A stretch of DNA of 64,000 nucleotides from Pseudomaricurvus sp965656525 (lineage in GTDB: Bacteria > Pseudomonadota > Gammaproteobacteria > Pseudomonadales > Cellvibrionaceae): NCBI GenBank assembly GCA_965656525.1, contig CBFHKY010000006.1, forward strand, positions 62,001-126,000. The letters are read 5' to 3'. Positions 26,999 through 35,708 of the stretch are shown here, one piece after another. Positions within the stretch are counted from its first letter, which is position 1. Each line of letters opens with the position of its first letter. The notes under the pieces are model-generated. The model saw nothing but the letters and a program-made list of their open reading frames with translations, was not told the origin of the DNA and made no database searches. The position numbers and the translations under genes were made by a program.

Positions 26999-27799
26999 TT
27001 AATGCTGAGGCTCTTTTTTTGGAGGGCCACCGTACAGCTCGTTAAGATACGCGGCTATACGCACACCCGCTTGCTGTAAACGACGCTCCACATAAGGTAA
27101 GTAGGTGTTCTGATATTTGGCGCCTATAGCATTTGGAACGGGGTATAGGGATTTCCTGAGGGTTGCACTTTCTTTTATCCACACATAAGGGTCTGTTGTT
27201 AACCACTGTTGTGCCTGATCCGAGGACAGGCCGATTAACAAATGTTCAGACCATTCTTGATCCGAACGTGTTTGCCGCCTTAAAAGGCCGCTGTCCCATA
27301 GGCGATGAAAGTTGGTGGTCTTGCCATAGAATGTTAGCGTGATGCTATTGCCACCACGGTCCTTACCATTACCGACATGCAGCGGCTGATGCAAATCGCC
27401 AATAATATGGATGATAAAGCGAAGTGCTAATTGTTGTTCTTGACGGGTAGAGTGAGGATTCTCTAATTGCTGCCGAAAGTGGTTCAGCGCAGTAAAGGCA
27501 TCACCTTGGGGCGGCGCGAACGATGCTTGATAATCTGTACCTGTAGGTACCGTTACATAATGCCAAGGGTTGGCCGTTTTCTGCCAAAAGACACTCGGGT
27601 TTGAGCGCATCACATCTGCGTAGAGTGCGGCAGAAGCCAGACTTTCGCGGGGTAGTAGCTCAGATACGGCCGTTTTAGCTTCGGGCGTTAAATAATGTTC
27701 GGCAATGTGTCCACTGATACGATGACCCGTAGAGCCCCAAGCGCATGCTAAAGAAGCAAAAGAACAGCTTACCGCTAACACCAGACATTGAAGTTTCAT
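26999..27799 (-). CDS. Secreted S1/P1-type zinc nuclease
   Basis: 266 aa. The signal peptide MKLQCLVLAVSCSFASLACA is predicted to be cut before WGSTGHRISG. In S1/P1 nucleases the mature N-terminal Trp is itself a zinc ligand, and here cleavage would expose exactly that Trp; the following His and later HIIGDLHQPLHVG and GGNSI segments supply the remaining ligands. The enzyme degrades single-stranded DNA and RNA extracellularly or in the periplasm, probably for phosphate or nucleoside scavenging. It is a lone gene on the minus strand. Confidence 0.93.
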   Translation of the reverse strand: MKLQCLVLAVSCSFASLACAWGSTGHRISGHIAEHYLTPEAKTAVSELLPRESLASAALYADVMRSNPSVFWQKTANPWHYVTVPTGTDYQASFAPPQGDAFTALNHFRQQLENPHSTRQEQQLALRFIIHIIGDLHQPLHVGNGKDRGGNSITLTFYGKTTNFHRLWDSGLLRRQTRSDQEWSEHLLIGLSSDQAQQWLTTDPYVWIKESATLRKSLYPVPNAIGAKYQNTYLPYVERRLQQAGVRIAAYLNELYGGPPKKEPQH

Positions 27800-27824
27800 A
27801 TTAACACCCAAGGGTGAACCGATA

Positions 27825-28538
27825 TTACGATGTTGGCATTTTTGCCACTTGTTCTTCGATCCACTCTTTCACTTCTGCTGTCAGTGCTTTGCTGTTTTTA
27901 CCTGCACTCGAAATCGGTGCACCAATCACTATCTTGATGGTACCAGGCTTTTTAATTAAAGAGTGCATGGGCCAGTGCAAGCCACCATTGTGTGCCACAG
28001 GCACAATACAGGCACCAGCACTGATGGCAATGTCTGCACCGCTGCGAGCATAATTGCCCACCTGGCCTACAGGGGTTCGTGTGCCTTCAGGGAACACTAG
28101 CACATTGTTGCCCTCAGCCAATCGTTTAACGCCCATTGTCTTAACGGTTTTTAGAGCTTCCCTTGCATTGCTTCTATCAATGGCAATAGGGCGCATTTGT
28201 GCGAGTCCCCAACCAAAAAATGGGACGCGCAGTAATTCTTTTTTCAAAATCGTCGAGGTAGGGTGAAAAGCCAGTTGCAAAAAAAATGTTTCCCACGTGG
28301 ATTGATGTTTTGCCATGACCACAACGGGCTGACCTGTTTTTATATGCTCGCGACCTTCAATTTCAATTTTAATGCCACAGACCCAGCGTAAAATCCACAT
28401 CACAAAACGGTTAAACGTTATGAAGTACTGTCCACGGATGCGGTAAGGTGCAAGCATTAAAGGTAGCCCTATAATACTCATCACCGTCACGACGGTATTG
28501 AATAAAAAATAGAAAAGTAAGGCACGTAACAACAACAT
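27825..28538 (-). CDS. 1-acyl-sn-glycerol-3-phosphate acyltransferase (PlsC family)
   Basis: 237 aa from the ATG at 28538; an upstream TTG at 28592 falls in an inverted repeat and is unlikely. The acyltransferase HX4D-type box is HQSTWE (His, Glu variant), followed by PFFGWGLAQMRPIAIDR and FPEGTRTPVG. N-terminal hydrophobic segments anchor it in the inner membrane. It would acylate lysophosphatidic acid in phospholipid synthesis. It lies downstream of glyQ-glyS on the same strand, as the lptA/plsC-type gene does near glyS in Pseudomonas. Confidence 0.85.
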   Translation of the reverse strand: MLLLRALLFYFLFNTVVTVMSIIGLPLMLAPYRIRGQYFITFNRFVMWILRWVCGIKIEIEGREHIKTGQPVVVMAKHQSTWETFFLQLAFHPTSTILKKELLRVPFFGWGLAQMRPIAIDRSNAREALKTVKTMGVKRLAEGNNVLVFPEGTRTPVGQVGNYARSGADIAISAGACIVPVAHNGGLHWPMHSLIKKPGTIKIVIGAPISSAGKNSKALTAEVKEWIEEQVAKMPTS

Positions 28539-28586
28539 AAGACATGTGTTCCATGTAAAAAATACGGCGTTGATTAACTTACGAGC

Positions 28587-28627
28587 AAGCAACTGACTTT
28601 TTATAAGTATGAAAAAGCCAGTTGCTT
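28587..28627. repeat. Inverted repeat between glyS and the plsC-like gene
   Basis: Two 16-nt arms, 28587-28602 and 28612-28627, pair with one mismatch around a 9-nt loop, beginning 4 nt after the glyS stop. No T-run follows on the minus strand, so it is either a weak terminator or an mRNA-stabilising/attenuating hairpin. Confidence 0.6.
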
Positions 28628-28631
28628 AGGA

Positions 28632-30716
28632 TCAGCCGTTTTTATTGGCCGCTAACAAAGACACATCGGCAACTTGCAAAAACAATTCGCGCAACTGTTT
28701 TAGAAGTGCCAAGCGATTGTTACGCAAAGCCATATCATCAGCCATAACCATGACTTGATCAAAAAACGCGTCTACGGGTTCGCGCAAACTGGCCAACGCG
28801 GCAAGTGTTGCGGTGTAGTCATTGTCTGATAACAGCGGCTGAACTTCAGTCGTTTTCTGCGCAAGGCTGTTAGCCAACTGTTTTTCAGCGTCTTCCGTTA
28901 GTAGCTCGCTATTGACCGCTGTTGAAAGATCATCGTCAGTTTTTGCGAGAATATTCGAAACACGCTTATTGGCCGCAGCCAAAGCTTGAGCTTCGGGTAG
29001 CTGGCGGAAAGCATCAACCGCTAAAACTCGGTTGTGAATATCCAGCGGTTGCGACAGTTGCTTGGCTTGTACGGCCTGAAAAACTTCAGCCGGTATTTTG
29101 TCTTCTTCATACCACGCGCGAAAGCGCTCAACCATATAAGCAAAGGTAGCGTTTACGGTATCGACTTCTTGGCTTAAGTTGCTGCCATGCAGTTCAACCG
29201 CTTTGGCGAGAAGGTGTTTTAGATCCAAAGGTAGCTGTTTTTCGACCAGTAACCGTAATACACCTACGCTGGCGCGACGCAAGGCGAACGGGTCTTTAGA
29301 GCCAGTAGGTTTTTGCCCAATACCAAAAATTCCAGCCAGGGTATCAATGCGGTCAGCCAAAGCAATGATAGTACCTGTTTGAGTTTCTGGCAGGGTGTCG
29401 CCGGCAAACTTCGGTTGATAGTGCTCTTTCATCGCTGCCGCTATGTCTTGGTCTAAGCCTTCATTGATCGCGTAGTAATAACCGGCAAGACCTTGCATCT
29501 TGTCAAATTCGCCAACCATGTTGGATACTAAGTCTGACTTGCACAATTGAGCTGCTTGCTCTGCTTTGCTTACATCGGCATTTAATGCTGTGGCGATGTA
29601 GCTCGCTAATGCTTTTATGCGTTCGGTTTTATCGAAGATAGAACCCAACTGCGCTTGAAACACAATGGGCTTTAAACGCTGACGAAAGGCTTGCAGTGAA
29701 ATCTTCTTATCGGTTTCAAAAAAGAATGCCGCATCAGACAAGCGCGGACGAATCACTCGTTCGTTACCATCAATCACTTGCGTGGGGTCTAAGCTTTCAA
29801 TATTAGAAACGGTAATGAAGTAAGGCATCAGTTCACCGGCGGCGTCCACCACGGGGAAGTATTTCTGGTGCTCTTTCATTGAGTAGATTAATGCTTCAGA
29901 AGGAACCTCCAAAAAGCGTTCTTCAAAGCGACCGGTTAATGCGACGGGCCACTCCACTAGGGCTGTCACTTCATCCAGTAAGTCGTCATCCAATACGGCA
30001 ACACCCCCCACCTTGTTGGCTTGGGCAATCACTTGTTCGCGAATTTGTGCCTGGCGCTGATCAAAATCCACAACTACGCGAGCGGTTTCAGGTAGCTTTT
30101 GCAAATAGTCATCGGCGTTTTCAACCAACAAATTTTGATTGTAGTGAAAACGGTGACCGCGCGTTTCATTGCTGGCATGAAGATCCAAAATACAGGCATC
30201 CACCACTTCATTACCAAACAACATGACGAGCCAATGAGCAGGCCGAACAAACTCTGTACGACTTGCTCCCCACCGCATGCGTTTTGGAATTGGCAGTTTA
30301 TCCAGAGCAGCGCTGACAATGGCGGGCAGCAATTCGGTGGTGTTGATACCACCGGCGTTGGAGCGATACACCAGCTTATCCACTTTGCCGTCGTTTTCTG
30401 TTTGTAGCGCATCAACCCCGATACCATTTTTATTGGCAAAAGCGACAGCGGCTTTCGTGGGATTGCCGTCAGCATCGAAGGCAATCTTTGCTGGTGGGCC
30501 CCATACCACAACATCTTTTAAGGGGGTTTGCGCTTCCAGTTGTCGCACAACCACGGCCAGACGCCGGGGCGCGGCATAACCTTTAATGGAAACAAAAGAC
30601 AGGGACTCTTGTTTAAGCCCGTTTTCGATGCCTCGTGTAAAGGCGTTCATTAGTGAACGCAGCGCGGTAGGTGGCAACTCTTCAGTGCCCAGTTCGACCA
30701 GAAAATCGTTAGCCAT
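28632..30716 (-). CDS. glyS: Glycyl-tRNA synthetase beta subunit
   Basis: 694 aa, normal length (about 685-690). It starts MANDFLVELGTEELPPTALR, the family signature, and has the HD-like and C-terminal anticodon-binding (DALR) regions (FGIGQKPTGSKDPFALRRASVG and DQVMVMADDMALRNNRLALL). With GlyQ it forms the alpha2beta2 enzyme charging tRNA-Gly. Its ATG overlaps the glyQ stop by one base, so the two are coupled. Confidence 0.98.
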   Translation of the reverse strand: MANDFLVELGTEELPPTALRSLMNAFTRGIENGLKQESLSFVSIKGYAAPRRLAVVVRQLEAQTPLKDVVVWGPPAKIAFDADGNPTKAAVAFANKNGIGVDALQTENDGKVDKLVYRSNAGGINTTELLPAIVSAALDKLPIPKRMRWGASRTEFVRPAHWLVMLFGNEVVDACILDLHASNETRGHRFHYNQNLLVENADDYLQKLPETARVVVDFDQRQAQIREQVIAQANKVGGVAVLDDDLLDEVTALVEWPVALTGRFEERFLEVPSEALIYSMKEHQKYFPVVDAAGELMPYFITVSNIESLDPTQVIDGNERVIRPRLSDAAFFFETDKKISLQAFRQRLKPIVFQAQLGSIFDKTERIKALASYIATALNADVSKAEQAAQLCKSDLVSNMVGEFDKMQGLAGYYYAINEGLDQDIAAAMKEHYQPKFAGDTLPETQTGTIIALADRIDTLAGIFGIGQKPTGSKDPFALRRASVGVLRLLVEKQLPLDLKHLLAKAVELHGSNLSQEVDTVNATFAYMVERFRAWYEEDKIPAEVFQAVQAKQLSQPLDIHNRVLAVDAFRQLPEAQALAAANKRVSNILAKTDDDLSTAVNSELLTEDAEKQLANSLAQKTTEVQPLLSDNDYTATLAALASLREPVDAFFDQVMVMADDMALRNNRLALLKQLRELFLQVADVSLLAANKNG

Positions 30717-31888
30717 TACTGTGCGCCTCCATCAGTGTTGCTTGATTGTTCGGTGTCTTTGTTGTTGTCAGCAACCATTTGCAACACTTGTTGCTTGGCG
30801 CTTTCTTCGGCCAGCGGGAAATTCAGTTGTAATCTTGCGTTAAAGTAGGCCTGAGCCACGGCGCGGGCCAAGGTGCGCACGCGAAGAATAAAGCGCTGAC
30901 GCTCCGTCACTGAAATCGCGTGGCGCGCATCCAGCAAATTGAATGCGTGGGAAGCTTTCATCACCATTTCGTAAGCGGGCAGCGGTAAATTCTTCTCGAT
31001 AAGGCGTTGGCTCTCGCGTTCACACACGTCAAACGTATGGAACAAAAAGTCTACATCGGCTTCTTCAAAGTTGTAGTGGGACATTTCCACTTCGTTTTGG
31101 TGGAAGACATCACCGTAGGTGACTTTTTTGCCATCGGGGCCAATGGTCCACACAAGATCAAAAATGGAATCGACGCCTTGCAAGTACATAGCAATGCGCT
31201 CAAGACCATAAGTGATCTCACCGGTAACGGGGAAACACTCAAGGCCACCGACTTGCTGGAAGTAGGTAAATTGAGTGACCTCCATACCGTTGAGCCAGAT
31301 TTCCCAGCCTAACCCCCAAGCGCCCAGCGTGGGGGATTCCCAGTTATCTTCCACAAAGCGGATGTCGTGCACCAGAGGATCAATGCCCAGNNNNNNNNNN
31401 NNNNNNNNNNNNNNNNNNNNNNNNNNNNNNNNNNNNNNNNNNNNNNNNNNNNNNNNNNNNNNNNNNNNNNNNNNNNNNNNNNNNNNNNACCCCCAAGCGC
31501 CCAGCGTGGGGGATTCCCAGTTATCTTCCACAAAGCGGATGTCGTGCACCAGAGGATCAATGCCCAGTTCACGCAGAGAATCTAAGTACAACTCCTGAAT
31601 GTTACTGGGGGACGGCTTGAGCACCACTTGATACTGGTAGTAGTGCTGCAATCGGTTCGGGTTTTCGCCGTAGCGGCCGTCGGTTGGACGGCGACAGGGC
31701 TGAACATAGGCGGCGTTCCAGGTTTCTGGACCTATAGCACGCAAAAAAGTGGCAGGGTGAAAGGTGCCGGCGCCGACTTCCATATCCAGAGGTTGTAACA
31801 CGACGCAGCCCTGACGAGCCCAGTATTGTTGTAATGCGAGAATCAGCCCTTGAAAAGTGCTGACATCGGGTTGTTTGGTCTCAGACAC
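30716..31888 (-). CDS. glyQ: Glycyl-tRNA synthetase alpha subunit (artefactually split by an N-gap and duplication)
   Basis: As assembled it has 390 codons, but 59 of them come from a duplicated 79-bp contig end plus 98 N; collapsing these leaves about 331 aa, close to the family. It carries TFQGLILALQQYWARQGC, QPLDMEVGAGTFHPATFLRA, GRYGENPNRLQHYYQ and ITYGLERIAMYLQGV. The GTG at 31888, preceded by GGAGGG, gives MSETKQPDVSTFQGL; the longer frame from 31969 adds a hydrophobic stretch without family support. Forms the tetramer with GlyS. Confidence 0.95.
   Translation of the reverse strand: MSETKQPDVSTFQGLILALQQYWARQGCVVLQPLDMEVGAGTFHPATFLRAIGPETWNAAYVQPCRRPTDGRYGENPNRLQHYYQYQVVLKPSPSNIQELYLDSLRELGIDPLVHDIRFVEDNWESPTLGAWGXXXXXXXXXXXXXXXXXXXXXXXXXXXXXXXXXLGIDPLVHDIRFVEDNWESPTLGAWGLGWEIWLNGMEVTQFTYFQQVGGLECFPVTGEITYGLERIAMYLQGVDSIFDLVWTIGPDGKKVTYGDVFHQNEVEMSHYNFEEADVDFLFHTFDVCERESQRLIEKNLPLPAYEMVMKASHAFNLLDARHAISVTERQRFILRVRTLARAVAQAYFNARLQLNFPLAEESAKQQVLQMVADNNKDTEQSSNTDGGAQ
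31312..31567. repeat. False 79-bp direct repeat flanking a 98-N gap in glyQ
   Basis: 31312-31390 and 31489-31567 are identical and separated by N at 31391-31488. GlyQ has no such duplication, so the two contig ends overlap and the gap has negative true length. Confidence 0.92.
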
Positions 31889-32192
31889 AGCTGTCTGTCC
31901 CTCCGGTTTTGGCAAGAAAATGGATAAAAATAGGAGCGAGATTATAGCCCTAGCGACAGACTCAACCAAGGAATGGGCGGCAAAAGCATCAGAAAATCGC
32001 TGTTATCGGATATTAATGCTCAGATTCAAGGCTAAAAAGGGTTTTCGTTGAGCCTGTCTCGTCTTAAAAGCTAAATTGTCATTATTGCCTATAAAGTGAG
32101 TCGAGTTCCTGCAAATCGGCAGAAGAGTTGTTGCAGCGGCCACCATTGGGTAAGCTTCGCGGCTCGGTTTCCTTCATCGCGCAGCCATAACA

Positions 32193-33098
32193 ATGACAGC
32201 TAATAAACCTCCACTTAAAGAAATCTTAGCGGTTGGTCTACTAAAGGCCAGTGCCCGTTTGCCGTTGGCGCTAAGTCGCAGTTTAGGGGCTTTTATGGGT
32301 TGGGTGTCTTATCACGTTAACAGTGCTCAAGCGCGAGTGACGGCTGAAAATATTGCGTTGTGTTATCCGGATTTGGATACGAATGAACAAAAGGCGCTCA
32401 CTCAGTCCAGCCTTATAGAAACTGGAAAGCTGGCTTTAGAGACGGGAGCTGTCTGGTTGCGAGACTACGATTGGACGGCACAGCGTATTCTGGCTGTTCA
32501 CAACCAGTCGCTGCTGGACGAAAGTCTTGCCAGTGGCGATGGTGTGATGGTGTTGGCGCCCCATTTGGGTAATTGGGAAGTTCTGGGGCTCTACATGTCT
32601 CAGGTTGCTCCGCTCACAAGTCTGTATCAGCCACCCGATATGGCTAGCTTAGAGCCTATTATTCGAAGTAGTCGTGAGAAGGTCGGTGCGACGCTAGTGC
32701 CAACCGATCGCAAAGGGGTAATGGCGTTGATGAAAACCATGAAAGCCGGGGGGTTTACAGCCATTCTTCCGGATCAAGTGCCGCGCCCGAATGGCGGTGC
32801 GTTTGCCCCGTTTTTTGGCACTCCAGCGCTCACCATGACACTGGTGAATAACTTACAACAGCGTACAGGGTGCCGCGTTATCGCAGGCTTTGCCGTGCGA
32901 GTTAGGGGCGGGTTTGAAATCCACTTTATGGATACCGACCCCGACATTTACAGTGATGTTTCACACACGGCGTTAGTGGGGCTGAATAAATCGGTAGAGC
33001 GCTGCGTTCATAAGGCTCCGGCTCAGTATCAGTGGGAATACAAACGCTTTAGAAAACAGCCAGAAGGGTTTCCAAAACGCTACCGAAAAAAGCCCTAA
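32193..33098 (+). CDS. Lipid A biosynthesis lauroyl/acyltransferase (HtrB/LpxL-like)
   Basis: 301 aa. The acyltransferase box is VLAPHLGNWEVLGLY (HX4E), followed by SLYQPP, REKVGATLVP and FTAILPDQVPRPNGGAFAPFFG, and a C-terminal QYQWEYKRFR. The hydrophobic N-terminus anchors it to the inner membrane. It transfers a secondary acyl chain to Kdo2-lipid IVA or a related intermediate. Divergent from glyQ, as the orthologous acyltransferase is near glyQ in Pseudomonas. The exact acyl specificity is not visible. Confidence 0.9.
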   Translation: MTANKPPLKEILAVGLLKASARLPLALSRSLGAFMGWVSYHVNSAQARVTAENIALCYPDLDTNEQKALTQSSLIETGKLALETGAVWLRDYDWTAQRILAVHNQSLLDESLASGDGVMVLAPHLGNWEVLGLYMSQVAPLTSLYQPPDMASLEPIIRSSREKVGATLVPTDRKGVMALMKTMKAGGFTAILPDQVPRPNGGAFAPFFGTPALTMTLVNNLQQRTGCRVIAGFAVRVRGGFEIHFMDTDPDIYSDVSHTALVGLNKSVERCVHKAPAQYQWEYKRFRKQPEGFPKRYRKKP

Positions 33099-33117
33099 AC
33101 AGCGCGCTGCAATAAGA

Positions 33118-33143
33118 GACGCATTAAGCAAACTCAATGCGTC
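33118..33143. terminator. Hairpin between converging acyltransferase and cation-efflux genes
   Basis: Perfect 8-bp stem GACGCATT / AATGCGTC with a 10-nt loop, placed 20 bp after one stop codon and 10 bp from the other. The T-run is weak. Confidence 0.5.
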
Positions 33144-33153
33144 CATACGTTGT

Positions 33154-34077
33154 TTATGCCGCTGAATGGCAAACATTCACTTCGACGGAAATGTGGGCCA
33201 GCTTGTCAAACTGAGTCNNNNNNNNNNNNNNNNNNNNNNNNNNNNNNNNNNNNNNNNNNNNNNNNNNNNNNNNNNNNNNNNNNNNNNNNNNNNNNNNNNN
33301 NNNNNNNNNNNNNNNNNNNNNNNNNNNNNNNNNNNNNNNNNNNNNNNNNNNNNNNNNNNNNNNNNNNNNNNNNNNNNNNNNNNNNNNNNNNNNNNNNNNN
33401 NNNNNNNNNNNNNNNNNNNNNNNNNNNNNNNNNNNNNNNNNNNNNNNNNNNNNNNNNNNNNNNNNNNNNNGGTCTAACCAATTCCAGCCTAAATATTTAC
33501 CGCAAATCAAAGCGGCAATGGCCAAGACAGAGGTCAATGCATCGGCCAGTACATGTAGGTAGGCCGCGCTTAAGTTGTGATCATGATTGTGGTGATGATC
33601 ATCATGGTGAGAGTGATGACTGTGATCGTCTTTTAGTAAAAAAGCACTTACTACATTGACCAATAAGCCGATAATTCCCACGACAATGGCCTCGTTAAAT
33701 TGGATGTTGTGTGGATCAATGATCCGTTGAACGGATTCAATGAGCATAATCAAAGCCACAACAGCCAGTGCAATGGCACTGGCAAAGCCCCCTAAAACAT
33801 TAACCTTGCCTGTGCCAAATGAATACGCTGGGTTGTTAGCGTGCTGGCGCGCGTAGCGGTAAGCAAATAATGTGATAAAAAAGGCGGCAACGTGAGTACC
33901 CATGTGCCAACCGTCAGCCAGTAGAGCCATGGAGCCATAAACGCTACCGGCCACGACTTCGGCCACCATGGTAATGGCGGTCAAAATCAGTACATACAGT
34001 GTACGTTGTTCGCCTTTCTCGTTGCGGTGGGCAAAGTTGTGACTGTGTTGCCACTGCTGTAGCTCGTGTGAATGCAT
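33154..34077 (-). CDS. Cation diffusion facilitator (ZitB/CzcD family), interrupted by a 253-N gap
   Basis: 307 codons including about 85 unread, close to E. coli ZitB (313 aa). The membrane part shows LYVLILTAITMVAEVVAGSV, the metal-site helix ALLADGWHMGTHVAAFF and the His-rich loop DHSHHSHHDDHHHNHDHN between segments IV and V. A second metal-site helix YLHVLADALTSVLAIAAL follows. It exports Zn2+ or a similar ion in exchange for protons. The missing stretch covers the end of helix VI and most of the cytoplasmic domain; the frame agrees on both sides. Confidence 0.92.
   Translation of the reverse strand: MHSHELQQWQHSHNFAHRNEKGEQRTLYVLILTAITMVAEVVAGSVYGSMALLADGWHMGTHVAAFFITLFAYRYARQHANNPAYSFGTGKVNVLGGFASAIALAVVALIMLIESVQRIIDPHNIQFNEAIVVGIIGLLVNVVSAFLLKDDHSHHSHHDDHHHNHDHNLSAAYLHVLADALTSVLAIAALICGKYLGWNWLDXXXXXXXXXXXXXXXXXXXXXXXXXXXXXXXXXXXXXXXXXXXXXXXXXXXXXXXXXXXXXXXXXXXXXXXXXXXXXXXXXXXXXTQFDKLAHISVEVNVCHSAA
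33218..33470. other. Assembly gap (253 N) inside the cation-efflux gene, probably real missing sequence
   Basis: No duplicated flanks are present, and the family needs about 85 residues here, so the gap length is credible. Confidence 0.8.
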
Positions 34078-34155
34078 ATTTGCTCCGTTAATGTTGCGTC
34101 GGCGCTAATGGTGTATTTGCATTGATGTGCGTACAGGTGTTGTATGGGTTACGCT

Positions 34156-35601
34156 TCAACGACGCCAAAACATGGGGCTGAATAACACCAATAGTGTGAA
34201 GACTTCTAATCGCCCTAGCAGCATAGCAAAGCACAAAATCCACTTAGCTGGATCGTTGATACTGCTAAAATTAGACGCCACTTGACCCATGCCAGGGCCT
34301 AAATTCGTGATGCAAGCACCCACAGCTGAAAAGGATGTCATCAAATCCAGCCCGGTACTGATAAGCAGCAGAAACATCACAATGAACGCCACCACGTACA
34401 TGGCAAAAAAGCCCCATACGGCCTCAATGACGCGCTCGGATACAGACAGCTTCCCGACCTTGATGGTAAGGATGGCGTTGGGGTGAATCAGTCGGTGAAT
34501 TTCGCGTACACCTTGTTTGTACAGCAGCAGTACTCTTATCTGTTTCATGCCACCACCTGTCGAGCTGGCGCAGCCACCAACGAAGGCCAATAAAAATAAC
34601 ATGTAGGGTAGAAACAGAGGCCACGCCGTAAAATCAGAGGAAAACCCAGCCGTTGATAGAGTTGAGGCCAAGTTGTAAAACGCCATGACGGCACTGGTGT
34701 GGAGGGCATAGGTTTGTGTAAGAGCCAATACGGCGGCAGTAATAAACGTTGCGGCTACAATCCACCCAAAGTAGAAGCGAAACTCGGCATCCCTTATATA
34801 GTGGATCAGACTTTTTTCCTGCCAGACGAGAAAGTGCAACGAAAAGTTTGCCCCCGCGATGATCATAAACACCGAGCAAATAATCAAAATAGCTGAGCTG
34901 TCAAAGTGGTGCATGCTGTCGTCGTGGGTGGAAAAGCCGCCGTTGGCGACAGTGGAAAAGGCGTGCGAGATCGCATCAAACCAGCTCATCCCAGCAAGCT
35001 TGTACGCCAACATACAGATAATGGTAAAACTGAGGTAAATCAAAAAGAGCGCTTTAGCGGTTTCGGTGATGCGCGGTGTGAGCTTATTGTCTTTTACTGG
35101 CCCCGGGGCTTCAGCCCGATAAAGCTGCATACCACCAATACCGAGCATAGGCAGAATGGCCACCGCGATCACAATAATTCCGATACCGCCGAACCACTGC
35201 AATTGCTGACGATAATAAAGAATGGATTTGGGCAGGGTGTCGAGCCCTGTGATTACCGTGGCTCCGGTGGTGGTTAGACCCGACAGCGATTCAAATGTGG
35301 CATCGGTAAACGACAAATCTAAACCGTTAGAAAACATCAGCGGCAGCGAACCAAACAGCCCCAAGACGACCCAAAAGAGAGCCGTAATCAGGAAACCATC
35401 CCGAGTTCGCAAGTCGGCTTTACTGTTGTGAACCGGAAACCACGCGATCAAGCCAGTCAGAAAAGTAATAACAAAGGCCCACCAAAACGCTAATTGGTTT
35501 TGATCATCGAACCACAGCGATACCAAGATCGGTGGAAACAGCGTCAGGCTGAACAGCATCAGCAAAATGCCGAGCACGCGAAAAATAACAGAAAAATGCA
35601 T
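34156..35601 (-). CDS. trkH: Trk potassium uptake system membrane subunit TrkH
   Basis: 481 aa, as E. coli TrkH (483). It contains four pore-loop repeats with SLSGLTTTGATVITGLD, HAFSTVANGGFSTHDDS, LASTLSTAGFSSDF and FSAVGACITNLGPGMG, each giving a selectivity-filter glycine. It imports K+ with TrkA bound at its cytoplasmic face. It follows trkA at 107 bp on the same strand, as the last gene of def-fmt-rsmB-trkA-trkH. Confidence 0.97.
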   Translation of the reverse strand: MHFSVIFRVLGILLMLFSLTLFPPILVSLWFDDQNQLAFWWAFVITFLTGLIAWFPVHNSKADLRTRDGFLITALFWVVLGLFGSLPLMFSNGLDLSFTDATFESLSGLTTTGATVITGLDTLPKSILYYRQQLQWFGGIGIIVIAVAILPMLGIGGMQLYRAEAPGPVKDNKLTPRITETAKALFLIYLSFTIICMLAYKLAGMSWFDAISHAFSTVANGGFSTHDDSMHHFDSSAILIICSVFMIIAGANFSLHFLVWQEKSLIHYIRDAEFRFYFGWIVAATFITAAVLALTQTYALHTSAVMAFYNLASTLSTAGFSSDFTAWPLFLPYMLFLLAFVGGCASSTGGGMKQIRVLLLYKQGVREIHRLIHPNAILTIKVGKLSVSERVIEAVWGFFAMYVVAFIVMFLLLISTGLDLMTSFSAVGACITNLGPGMGQVASNFSSINDPAKWILCFAMLLGRLEVFTLLVLFSPMFWRR

Positions 35602-35708
35602 GATCGTTGTCTGGGCTCAGAAGGTTAATAAAGAAGGCCGTACGCACAGTGTTGGTACCCGTAATGGCTTGATGTGCATAGTGCTGCTCTCTTCGACATG
35701 AATGGATG

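Noticed and set aside
28290..28304. CCACGTGG core as a third parS site
   Set aside because: Only the inner eight bases match; the outer halves differ from TGTT...AACA, and it lies in coding sequence away from the recF pair.
31312..31567. 79-bp direct repeat in glyQ read as a tandem duplication
   Set aside because: The same repeat length flanks two other N-runs, and GlyQ cannot hold such an insert; assembly overlap explains it.
34906..35277. 123-aa frame antisense to trkH
   Set aside because: Lies wholly inside trkH, with no motif or ribosome site.
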